DNA of 17,732 bases from SCRT01 sp036379455. Lineage in GTDB: Bacteria > Pseudomonadota > Gammaproteobacteria > Nevskiales > Nevskiaceae. The translations under genes and the position numbers were made by a program. The notes under the pieces are model-generated. The model ran no database searches. It was not told the DNA's origin and was given only the letters and a program-made list of their open reading frames with translations. The stretch lies in contig DASVGQ010000031.1 in the NCBI GenBank assembly GCA_036379455.1, forward strand, positions 1 through 17,732, given 5' to 3'. Positions 1-8,060 of this stretch are shown in pieces. The number at the start of each line of letters is the position of its first letter. Position 1 is the first letter of the stretch.

Positions 1-161
1 GGGAGCCGCACAGCCATCATCATTCGACAGAAGGATACGCATGGACCCGCGCGCGTTGCAGGCCACTGCCTACGGCGTCGGGCCATACGGCGCGCAGTTT
101 AACAACGACCCGGAAACCGGGCGTCCATCCGCCAAGCCGACGGAGGTCTCGGAACGCAAGA

Positions 162-186
162 GGCCCCGCCGACGCGGAGCCTTTTT
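162..186 (+). terminator. Possible rho-independent terminator
   Basis: An 8-bp stem with one C/A mismatch (GGCCCCGC at 162-169 with GCGGAGCC at 174-181), a four-base loop CGAC and five T at 182-186. It would end a plus-strand transcript entering from the left edge. No gene ending there can be identified. The stem is not followed by a T run on the minus strand, so it is unlikely to serve the DUF2249 gene. The remainder of 1-271 shows no other convincing feature. Confidence 0.35.
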
Positions 187-271
187 GCCGTGCAACCCCC
201 CAGCGCAGACCGGTCAAGCGTTTGCCGCGCGCGCCCTATCCCGGCGCACCGGATCGGGGGTCACCGCGGGT

Positions 272-538
272 TCATTCCGCCGGCAGACCCGTCACGCCGA
301 AGTCGATGACCACCGCGCCCGGATTGCGCGCCCGATAGTTGACCGTGACGTGATCGCCGAAACGATCCGCGATCTGGCTGATGAGCGGCAGCGGATCGTG
401 GTCGTTGGTGAAGCGCATGGTCTCGCCGTTGCGCAGCGCCCCGAGTGCACCGAAGATCGCGGAATGCCGGAAGCGGTGCGCGATGGCACGGGCGTCAAAG
501 ACGTAGACGTTTTCTTCGGGGTTGAGATCGCCTTGCAC
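272..538 (-). CDS. DUF2249 domain protein
   Basis: This is an 88-aa soluble protein consisting of a single DUF2249 domain. Visible family features are a strand ending in DAR (residues 15-17), RHSAIF at 24-29, a GE turn near 38-39, and the diagnostic NDHDPLPL at 45-52. The biochemical function of DUF2249 is not established; from memory, members often occur near hemerythrin-like or nitrogen-oxide and anaerobic metabolism genes. The start is GTG at 538, supported by a GGAG motif about 8 nt upstream; the reading frame has a stop 14 codons further up and no ATG between. It lies 120 bp downstream of fumC on the same strand and may be co-transcribed with it, although it has its own ribosome-binding site. 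Confidence 0.8.
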   Translation of the reverse strand: MQGDLNPEENVYVFDARAIAHRFRHSAIFGALGALRNGETMRFTNDHDPLPLISQIADRFGDHVTVNYRARNPGAVVIDFGVTGLPAE

Positions 539-658
539 GGTGTACTCCAGTTGGAAAACAGCGGCCCATGCTACGGATCAGCCGGCCGCGGGCACTGATC
601 CTGATCAATCAACCAGCCGTCGTAGGGAAGCTGGATCGCCCCGCCGTTGCAGTGCCTC

Positions 659-2047
<1,389 letters not shown>

Positions 2048-2130
2048 CGTTGCGTCCAGGTTTTCGAGGCCGGCAGAGAGCGCGGTCGGCACGCGTACAA
2101 TGCGCGCTCATCCTAGCAAACGCCCCGCTG
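2048..2130. promoter_or_regulatory. Divergent fumC/purB promoter region
   Basis: This 83-bp gap must hold the start signals of both genes unless transcripts begin inside coding sequence. A TACAAT hexamer at 2096-2101, 5/6 to the sigma70 -10 consensus, lies about 30 bp before the purB ATG; no good -35 is visible 16-18 bp before it. On the minus strand TAGGAT at 2115-2110 is a weaker -10 candidate for fumC. Neither transcription start is proven. Confidence 0.4.
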
Positions 2131-3495
2131 ATGAAGCTCACGCCGCTGTCCGCCATCTCTCCGATCGACGGTCGCTACGCGGACAAATGCAAGGCGCTGC
2201 GGGAGTACTTCTCCGAGTACGCGCTGATGCGCTATCGGGTGCAGGTGGAGCTGGCGTGGCTGCGTCAGCTCGCTGCACAGCCGGACATCCACGAAGTGCC
2301 GCCGCTGTCCGCCAAGGCGGACGCGTTCCTGTCGCAGTTGCTGACCGGCTTCGACCTCGACCAGGCGGCCAAGCTCAAGGCCATCGAGCGACGCACGAAC
2401 CACGACGTCAAGGCCGTCGAGTACTACCTCAAGGATCGGTTCGCAGCGGAGCCGGAGCTGCGGCTGATCTCGGAATTCATCCACTTCGCCTGCACTTCCG
2501 AAGACATCAACAACCTTGCCTACGCGCTCATGCTGCGGGACGCCCGCGAGCGGGTCGTGCTGCCGCTGCTGGACCAGACGATCGCCACGCTCGCACGCCT
2601 CGCGCGGCTGCACGCCGGTGAAGCCATGCTCGCGCACACCCACGGCCAGCCCGCTTCGCCGACGACGCTCGGCAAGGAAATCCACGTCTTCGTAGCCCGC
2701 CTCCAGCGCCAGAGAAAATGCTTCAGCGAAGTCTCCATACTCGGGAAAATGAACGGCGCTACAGGTAACTACAACGCACATTTGATAAGTTACCCGAATA
2801 TCGACTGGCGGCGACTCGCCGCCGACACACTCCGCGCACTTGGACTCGAACAGAGCCCGGCCACCACGCAGATCGAGCCGCACGACTACATCGCGGAGTA
2901 CTTCCACGCGCTGATGCGGGCCGACACCATCCTCATCGACCTGTGTCGCGACCTGTGGGGGTACATCTCTCTCGGCTACCTCAAGCAGAAACCGGTCGCG
3001 GGCGAAGTCGGCTCGTCGACCATGCCGCACAAGATCAACCCCATCGACTTCGAGAACGCGGAGGGCAACCTCGGCGTCGCCAACGCGCTCATGGCGCACC
3101 TTGCGGAGAAGCTGCCGATCTCCCGCTGGCAGCGCGACCTTTCCGATTCCACCACGCTGCGCAACGTGGGTGTCGGCGTGGCCCACGTCGTCATCGCGCT
3201 GCGATCGCTAGAACGTGGGTTGGAGAAGCTGGAGGTCGCGACCGAACGGATTGCGCAGGATCTCGACGCGAACTGGGAGGTGTTGGCCGAAGCGATCCAG
3301 ACCGTCATGCGTCGCTACGGGCTGCCCAAGCCCTACGAGCAGCTCAAGCAGCTGACCCGCGGTCACCGCATCGACCGCGCCCAGCTGCGCGCCTTCATCG
3401 AGGCGCTCGCGCTGCCGCAGGACGCAAAGGCCCGCCTGCTGGCGCTCACGCCGGCCAGCTACATCGGCAACGCGCGCGAGCAGGCGCTCATCTGA
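2131..3495 (+). CDS. purB: Adenylosuccinate lyase
   Basis: PurB acts twice in purine synthesis: it releases fumarate from SAICAR to give AICAR, and from adenylosuccinate to give AMP. The 454-aa product matches the long E. coli-type PurB (456 aa) nearly end to end: it starts with LTPLSAISPIDGRY, has TSEDINNLAY near 122-131, HTHGQPASPTTLGKE with H171, TQIEPHDYIAE near 246-255, and the mobile catalytic loop GSSTMPHKINP at 294-304 with S295. H171 and S295 fall at the same positions as the E. coli catalytic residues. The ATG at 2131 is chosen over an in-frame ATG at 2050 because the protein then begins exactly at the conserved N terminus. Codons 195-219 have unusually many rare AT-rich codons. The product fumarate is the substrate of the divergent fumC product. 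Confidence 0.96.
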   Translation: MKLTPLSAISPIDGRYADKCKALREYFSEYALMRYRVQVELAWLRQLAAQPDIHEVPPLSAKADAFLSQLLTGFDLDQAAKLKAIERRTNHDVKAVEYYLKDRFAAEPELRLISEFIHFACTSEDINNLAYALMLRDARERVVLPLLDQTIATLARLARLHAGEAMLAHTHGQPASPTTLGKEIHVFVARLQRQRKCFSEVSILGKMNGATGNYNAHLISYPNIDWRRLAADTLRALGLEQSPATTQIEPHDYIAEYFHALMRADTILIDLCRDLWGYISLGYLKQKPVAGEVGSSTMPHKINPIDFENAEGNLGVANALMAHLAEKLPISRWQRDLSDSTTLRNVGVGVAHVVIALRSLERGLEKLEVATERIAQDLDANWEVLAEAIQTVMRRYGLPKPYEQLKQLTRGHRIDRAQLRAFIEALALPQDAKARLLALTPASYIGNAREQALI

Positions 3496-3619
3496 ACCCT
3501 GGACCGCGGCGCGCGATGCGCTGCGGCGGTGATCCCGCAACCATCACGCAGGCTTGTGCATCGCTGACCGACTCCGTTGCCGACCACGCGACCACGCACG
3601 GCGCGCAGGCCGGCCACCC

Positions 3620-3643
3620 GCTGCGGCACGAATCGCGGCTTTT
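3620..3643 (+). terminator. Possible purB terminator
   Basis: A 6-bp stem with one G-U pair (GCTGCG 3620-3625 with CGCGGC 3634-3639), an 8-nt loop and TTTT at 3640-3643, 124 bp after the purB stop. The stem is short and the U tract minimal. It precedes the promoter candidate for the next plus-strand gene, which is consistent with separating the two units. Confidence 0.3.
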
Positions 3644-3651
3644 CAGCGATC

Positions 3652-3680
3652 TTGGGGATGCGCCGGCGAGGTGCTATACC
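3652..3680 (+). promoter_or_regulatory. Candidate sigma70 promoter for secreted-protein gene
   Basis: TTGGGG at 3652-3657 and TATACC at 3675-3680 are separated by 17 bp, the ideal sigma70 spacing, about 80 bp before the ATG at 3760. The -10 matches four of six consensus positions. No operator-like palindrome is apparent between this element and the gene. Confidence 0.35.
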
Positions 3681-3759
3681 AGTGGCGTTCGACTTCCGTG
3701 GAGATGCCTTTGGCCCCGTCCGTGTGCGGCCGGGACCGCATTCGGGAGCTCGCCACATC

Positions 3760-4308
3760 ATGAAGGAATTGCTTCTGTCAATCGCCTTCGGCGCGTTGTC
3801 GCTCGGCGCAGCGTGCGTTGCATCCGCGGCGTCGCTGCCGGCCGGCCTCTCCAGCATCCCGCTTGCGAACATCACGAACGACCGCAATCCGGACGTCAAC
3901 CAGCTCAGTCTGATGGTGACCGCCCAAGGCATCGTCCGCGGGCTGTTCGTGATGACGAATCCCGATCCCGAAGCCCACCCTTCCGAAGCCAAGGGCAAGG
4001 TCTACTGGCTCAAGGAGCTGGAGAGCCCGGACGGCGCGGTGCTCAGCGAAGGACAGGGGGTCAAGGCGATCATCCTCCACGGCACCGTCGCCGCGGCCGA
4101 GAACGCCGGTTCGCTGACGATCCGCTACGTGAAGAACGGCATCTTCAAGAACTACGACGCCTGCAAGGTCTATCTGCAGAAGCTCGCCCCTAACCGGTGG
4201 CGACTCGTCAACGCCTACGACGGACATCCCGTGCAGCAGATCGTGATCAAGACCTGGGCCTTTGGAATCTCCACGCTGCAGAACGTCTGCCCAGCTGAAA
4301 AAACGTGA
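3760..4308 (+). CDS. Secreted or periplasmic protein of unknown function
   Basis: I do not recognise this 182-aa protein. It begins with a clear Sec signal peptide: MKELL, a hydrophobic stretch through residue 20, and an ASA motif ending at residue 23 that suggests signal peptidase I cleavage around 23-24; no lipobox is seen. The mature part of about 158 residues is soluble, with alternating strand-like segments (VRGLFVMTN, VKAIILHGTV, SLTIRYVKNG, QQIVIKTWAF) suggesting a mostly beta fold. Two cysteines, C135 and C177, could form a disulfide in the periplasm. The ATG at 3760 is chosen because it starts the signal peptide; the frame stays open upstream to 3577 without plausible protein sequence. 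GGGAG at 3744-3748 is a somewhat distant ribosome-binding site. It stands alone, convergent with the VOC gene. Confidence 0.75.
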   Translation: MKELLLSIAFGALSLGAACVASAASLPAGLSSIPLANITNDRNPDVNQLSLMVTAQGIVRGLFVMTNPDPEAHPSEAKGKVYWLKELESPDGAVLSEGQGVKAIILHGTVAAAENAGSLTIRYVKNGIFKNYDACKVYLQKLAPNRWRLVNAYDGHPVQQIVIKTWAFGISTLQNVCPAEKT

Positions 4309-4325
4309 CCGCTGCGAGGTCGACG
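4298..4325 (-). terminator. Likely rho-independent terminator of VOC gene
   Basis: On the minus strand: CGT, bulged C, GACC, a 7-nt loop, GGTC, ACG, then six T. The stem has seven pairs with one bulge. It is 120 bp past the VOC stop and overlaps the last codons of the convergent secreted-protein gene, whose stop is at 4306-4308. Confidence 0.45.
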
Positions 4326-4445
4326 AGCTCCGCGTTGCCACGATCCGCGACCCGACCAAAACGAGTGGCGCGCGCTGCGGAGAGGCAGAGACAGCACGGC
4401 GTCACGCGCGGCGCGGATCGCGCTACCTGACCGGCGTCGCACACC

Positions 4446-4835
4446 TCACGGCGCCCAGACCAGCTCCATGCGGATACCACCCGGTTCGAAAAACATGCCA
4501 TGCACCGCCGGTCCTCCACCCATGGGCTGCGGATCGAAGTCGATGCGGACCTTCGGGTAGCCCTTGACCTTGGCAAACAGCGCGTCGAGCTCGGATCGGC
4601 TGTCGACCTTCAGCGCGAAGTGGTGCAAGCCCACGTTGGCTCGGCGATCGAAGGACTTCGCGCCGGCGTCCGTCTGCCACAGCGTCACGAATGCCGATCC
4701 GTCCGTCACGAACTTCGCCGGGTACTCAGGCACGTCGCGCGCCACCTTCCAGCCCAGGCAGTCGGTGAAAAACCGGGTCGTGGCTTCCAGATCCGAAACT
4801 GCCAAGCCGACATGGTGAATTCCCAGCGTGGGCAT
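4446..4835 (-). CDS. VOC (glyoxalase/dioxygenase superfamily) protein
   Basis: This 129-aa cytosolic protein has the two beta-alpha-beta-beta-beta modules of the vicinal oxygen chelate fold. The first opens with GIHHVGLAVSDLEATTRFF, the second with GLHHFALKV at about 69-77, ending in the GGIRMELVW motif at 119-127. Candidate metal ligands are H8, H72 and E124, as in glyoxalase I and extradiol dioxygenase relatives. The substrate cannot be inferred: the superfamily includes glyoxalases, methylmalonyl-CoA epimerases, dioxygenases and resistance proteins. The frame is open to 4922, but the ATG at 4835 is preceded by a strong ribosome-binding site (GGAGGAAG) and begins directly at the fold. It follows cydB by 148 bp on the same strand, probably as a separate unit. 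Confidence 0.85.
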   Translation of the reverse strand: MPTLGIHHVGLAVSDLEATTRFFTDCLGWKVARDVPEYPAKFVTDGSAFVTLWQTDAGAKSFDRRANVGLHHFALKVDSRSELDALFAKVKGYPKVRIDFDPQPMGGGPAVHGMFFEPGGIRMELVWAP

Positions 4836-4839
4836 TTTT

Positions 4840-4847
4840 CTTCCTCC
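4840..4847 (-). promoter_or_regulatory. Ribosome-binding site fixing the VOC start
   Basis: GGAGGAAG on the minus strand, with GGAGG seven bases before the ATG at 4835. No comparable site precedes the upstream in-frame ATGs near 4862-4865, so this decides the start. Confidence 0.75.
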
Positions 4848-4983
4848 GTGGATGACACGCATCATTCTGTGACCTCCGCGATGCGAGGCCAAGCGCTTTC
4901 TTGACGCGCAGCGGCGCCGCATGCGGCGCGAACCCTTCGCTCGCTGCGGAGCGCGGCGCCGGCTCGCGCGGGCAACCGACCTC

Positions 4984-6138
4984 CTAGTACGACTCGGAGC
5001 CCTTCTCGTCGCGCTCTCGGATGTCGCGCGCGCTCACCTTGCCACCCATCACGCGAAACGCCCAGCTCGTGTACAGCACGATCAACGGAATGAACACCAC
5101 CGCAAAGCCGAGCATCCATGCCAGCGTGCGCAACGAGGACGTCGAGTTCCACACCGTCAGGCTCTGGTCAGGTGTCACATAGGACGGGGCAAGCATCGGA
5201 AACAGCGCCGCGCCGACCGTACCGACGGTTGCCGCCCAAGCCAGCGCGCCCGACCACCAGGCCAGCCGCTCGTGGCCGGAGCGGGCGAACATCGAGCCGA
5301 AGCCCAGCCCGCCGTACACCAGGATCGGCACGATGAACAGCGCCGGGTGGGCGAAGAAGTTCGCGAGCCACAGGCCCTTGCCGGCACTCGCCGTGCTCGC
5401 CAGGGGGTTGGCTGCCATCGACGGATCCACCGCGCCGCTCGGGGCGTAGCCGGTCATCTGGCTCAGCCAGATGCCGCCGACGGTGAAGAGGACGACTGCG
5501 ACGATCGCCGCCCAGGCCATCATGCGCCGCGCGCGCGCCGCGATGACGCCCTCCCCCCGCAGGTTGACCATCGCGCCGCCCTGGTAGAGCGCGAGCGCCA
5601 CCGCCATCAGGCCGCAGATGATCACCGCAAAGGGATTGAACAGCGACGCGAAGCCGAAGCCGTTCGGGTAGAACGACTGCATGAGATCGTTGAAGTGGAA
5701 CGGGAAGCCGATGAAGGCGTTGCCCAGCGCCGTACCGAATACGAGCATCGGCACGAAGCCCGAGATGAACAGCATCAGGTCCCAGTTGCGCCGCCAGCGT
5801 TCGCTCGGCATCTTGCCGCGATACTCGAAACCCAGCGGCCGCACGATCATCGCCCACAGCAGGATCAGCATCACGATGTACAGGCCCGAGAAGAGCGTCG
5901 CGTAGACCGTCGGAAAGGCCGCGAACAGCGAGCCGCCGCCGAGCACGAACCACACCTGGTTGCCATCCCAGTGCGGGCCGATCATGTTGAGCACAGCGCG
6001 CCGCTCGTAGTCGTCACGGCCGAGATACCGCAGCGACGTGCCGACGCCCATGTCCTGCCCGATCATGACGCCGATGGCCATGAACAGGCCGCCGAGTACG
6101 AGCCACCAGACGATCTTCAGGGCCGCGTAGATCTCCAC
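4984..6138 (-). CDS. cydB: Cytochrome bd quinol oxidase subunit II
   Basis: CydB is the second large membrane subunit of the bd-type terminal oxidase, which oxidises quinol and reduces O2 to water with high oxygen affinity. The 384-aa product (E. coli 379) shows the family segments IGPHWDGNQVWFVLGGGSLF near residue 53, FAAFPTVYATLFSG, and RPLGFEYRGKMP near 100-111, which closely resembles the E. coli bd-I counterpart. Eight or more hydrophobic helices are visible along its length; the C-terminal tail is short and charged. Translation starts at GTG 6138, one base after the stop of the small upstream gene, with GGAGAG at 6144-6149. It is the last gene of the cyd cluster. Confidence 0.95.
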   Translation of the reverse strand: MEIYAALKIVWWLVLGGLFMAIGVMIGQDMGVGTSLRYLGRDDYERRAVLNMIGPHWDGNQVWFVLGGGSLFAAFPTVYATLFSGLYIVMLILLWAMIVRPLGFEYRGKMPSERWRRNWDLMLFISGFVPMLVFGTALGNAFIGFPFHFNDLMQSFYPNGFGFASLFNPFAVIICGLMAVALALYQGGAMVNLRGEGVIAARARRMMAWAAIVAVVLFTVGGIWLSQMTGYAPSGAVDPSMAANPLASTASAGKGLWLANFFAHPALFIVPILVYGGLGFGSMFARSGHERLAWWSGALAWAATVGTVGAALFPMLAPSYVTPDQSLTVWNSTSSLRTLAWMLGFAVVFIPLIVLYTSWAFRVMGGKVSARDIRERDEKGSESY

Positions 6139-6139
6139 C

Positions 6140-6367
6140 TCAGCTCTCCGGACCCGGTGCTTCGGGGTTCTCCCCCGCCTCGCCGTAGTCCTGCGCCTGG
6201 CGGTCGTAGAGCGCGCCGGCGAATGCCGCCAGCAGCACCGTCATGATCGTGCCGACGGTCCAGGCGAAATACCACGGCCCCCAGTAACCGAGGATGGCAG
6301 CGAGCGACAGCCCGAGGATCGCCAGCACCAGCCATCCCGCAAACTTCACGAGTTCCTTGAACGTCAT
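6140..6367 (-). CDS. cydX: CydX-like small oxidase subunit with an extra N-terminal helix
   Basis: A 75-aa inner-membrane protein lying between cydA and cydB with one-base gaps on each side, so translation is very likely coupled. It has two predicted transmembrane helices, about residues 8-27 and 33-53, and a polar tail. Residues 32-40 read WYFAWTVGT, very similar to the WYFAWILGT start of E. coli CydX (37 aa, one helix), followed by a similar helix and an acidic tail. The first helix, with GWLVLAILGLSLAA, resembles what I recall of DUF2474-type small bd-oxidase proteins; that is weaker. CydX stabilises the haem site of CydA in E. coli. No start codon lies at the beginning of the CydX-like part, so both helices should be made as one chain. 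The ATG at 6367 has GGGAG six bases upstream; an in-frame CDS start at 6397 would overlap cydA. Confidence 0.8.
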   Translation of the reverse strand: MTFKELVKFAGWLVLAILGLSLAAILGYWGPWYFAWTVGTIMTVLLAAFAGALYDRQAQDYGEAGENPEAPGPES

Positions 6368-6368
6368 G

Positions 6369-7955
6369 TCAGTCTCCCGGCACCAGCTGCGGCGCAAGAT
6401 CGACGTCGGGCGCGGGCTCCTGCTTGCGGCCGCCGACGTCGCCCGGGCCGTCGTGGATCGCCTTGCGCATCAGGTACGCCTCGATCACGAAGAAGATCGA
6501 GTACAGGACGACGAAGCCGGCGAGCGAGAAGGCCATGTAGGCCACGCTGTGCGTCGACGCCGAAAGCCAAGTCGGCAGGATGCCGAACACCGTCCACGGC
6601 TGTCGGCCCATCTCCGCCGTGACCCAGCCGAGCTCGACGGTCAGCCACGGCATGATCGGCATGAACACCGCGAGCCACAGAAACCACCTTCGCCGGTACT
6701 CGCTGCGCAGCAGCGAGAACATTGTTGCCAGAACGAAGAAGGCACACATCAGCAGGCCGAAGTACACCATCAGGTGGAAGGCCCAGAAGATCACCGGTAC
6801 GTCGGGGATGGTGTCCTTCGCCGCGCGCTCGATCTGCGCCGGCGTGGCCTTGGCCACGTCCGGGGCATAGCGCTTGAGCAACAGCGCGTAGCCGATGTCG
6901 TTGCGATGCACGTCGTAGGTGACCTGCGCCAACTGATCGCCAGGATCCTTCTGCATCTTCTCGAGCGCCAGCAGGCCCGGGATGCCGTTCTTGATCTTCT
7001 GCACCGCCTGCCGCTCGAGCTCGAGGATGCCCGGCACGGCCACCGTCGATTCGTGCGTCAGCATGAGGCCGCCGATCACCGGCATCTTCAGCTCGAGGAA
7101 ATTCTTCTCGTGCTTCTCGCTCGGCAGCGCGAACAGGTTCAGCCCGGCCGGCGGCTTCTCGGTGTGCCACATCGCTTCCATCGCCGCGATCTTGGAGGGC
7201 TGCACGCCGACGTCGACGAAGCCCGAGGCATCGCCGAGCGTGATCACCGCCATGGATGCGAGCAGGCCGAACACCGCGGCCATGCGGAACGAACGCCGGG
7301 CGATGGCCACATGCCGATGCCGCAGCATGTAGTAGGCGCTGACGCCGCAGACGAACATCGCTGCCAGCGTGTAGCTCGCGGCGGCGGTGTGCACGAACTT
7401 CGACTGCGCGTCGACGTTGAAGATCAGGGCGGCAAAGTCGGTGAGCTGCATGCGCAGCGTCGCAGGGTCGAGCTGCGCCCCAACCGGGTGCTGCATGAAG
7501 GCGTTGGCGATCAGGATCCACAGCGCGGAGAGGTTGGACGCCAGCGCCACCATGTACGTCACGAACAGGTGCTTGCCTCGCGACAGGCGATCCCAGCCGA
7601 ACACCATCAGGCCAACGAGCGTGGCCTCCATGAAGAAGGCCATGAGCGACTCGATGGCGAGGGGCGCGCCGAACACGTCGCCTACGAAGTGCGAGTAGAA
7701 CGACCAGTTCGTGCCGAACTGGAACTCCATCGTCAGCCCGGTGGCAACGCCGAGCGCGAAGTTGATGGTGAAGAGCTTGCCCCAGAACTTCGTCATGTCG
7801 CGGAAGATCTCGCGACGCGTGACGACGTAGACGGTCTCCATGCCCGCCAGCAGCACGGCCAGCCCGATCGTGAGCGGCACGAAGATGAAGTGGTACATGA
7901 CCGTCACGGCGAACTGCCACCGCGAGAGCTCGACCACCAGCTGACTGGGTTCCAC
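6369..7955 (-). CDS. cydA: Cytochrome bd quinol oxidase subunit I
   Basis: CydA carries haems b558, b595 and d and the quinol site. The 528-aa product aligns with E. coli CydA at a constant offset of three: haem ligands H22, H189 and M396 correspond to H19, H186 and M393; E102 and E110 to E99 and E107; Q-loop K255 and E260 to K252 and E257; GRQPW lies at 450-454. The unchanged offset across the Q loop shows the long (L-type) Q loop. One difference: the position of E. coli R391 holds His394 (AFHLMV rather than AFRIMV). The start is GTG at 7955 with GAGGT eight bases upstream. It ends one base before the CydX-like gene. A 105-bp gap separates it from cydC; no promoter or FNR-type site was recognised in that gap. 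Confidence 0.96.
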   Translation of the reverse strand: MEPSQLVVELSRWQFAVTVMYHFIFVPLTIGLAVLLAGMETVYVVTRREIFRDMTKFWGKLFTINFALGVATGLTMEFQFGTNWSFYSHFVGDVFGAPLAIESLMAFFMEATLVGLMVFGWDRLSRGKHLFVTYMVALASNLSALWILIANAFMQHPVGAQLDPATLRMQLTDFAALIFNVDAQSKFVHTAAASYTLAAMFVCGVSAYYMLRHRHVAIARRSFRMAAVFGLLASMAVITLGDASGFVDVGVQPSKIAAMEAMWHTEKPPAGLNLFALPSEKHEKNFLELKMPVIGGLMLTHESTVAVPGILELERQAVQKIKNGIPGLLALEKMQKDPGDQLAQVTYDVHRNDIGYALLLKRYAPDVAKATPAQIERAAKDTIPDVPVIFWAFHLMVYFGLLMCAFFVLATMFSLLRSEYRRRWFLWLAVFMPIMPWLTVELGWVTAEMGRQPWTVFGILPTWLSASTHSVAYMAFSLAGFVVLYSIFFVIEAYLMRKAIHDGPGDVGGRKQEPAPDVDLAPQLVPGD

Positions 7956-8060
7956 CTTCGTCTACCTCACGATTGCATCGATGTCCACGCCCCCTTTCCC
8001 AAGTTCTCGCGGTTCAACGCCCATTCCCCGTGGCGACATCCTAACCGCGCCGGATGCGCG

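Noticed and set aside
41..598. Plus-strand 185-codon open frame with a fair ribosome-binding site
   Set aside because: It completely covers the recognisable DUF2249 gene on the other strand, crosses the terminator-like hairpin at 162-186, and resembles no protein I know.
4921..6246. Long plus-strand open frame of 441 codons opposite cydB
   Set aside because: It is the antisense image of cydB; the product is a low-complexity Arg/His/Gln-rich sequence typical of antisense frames in GC-rich genes.
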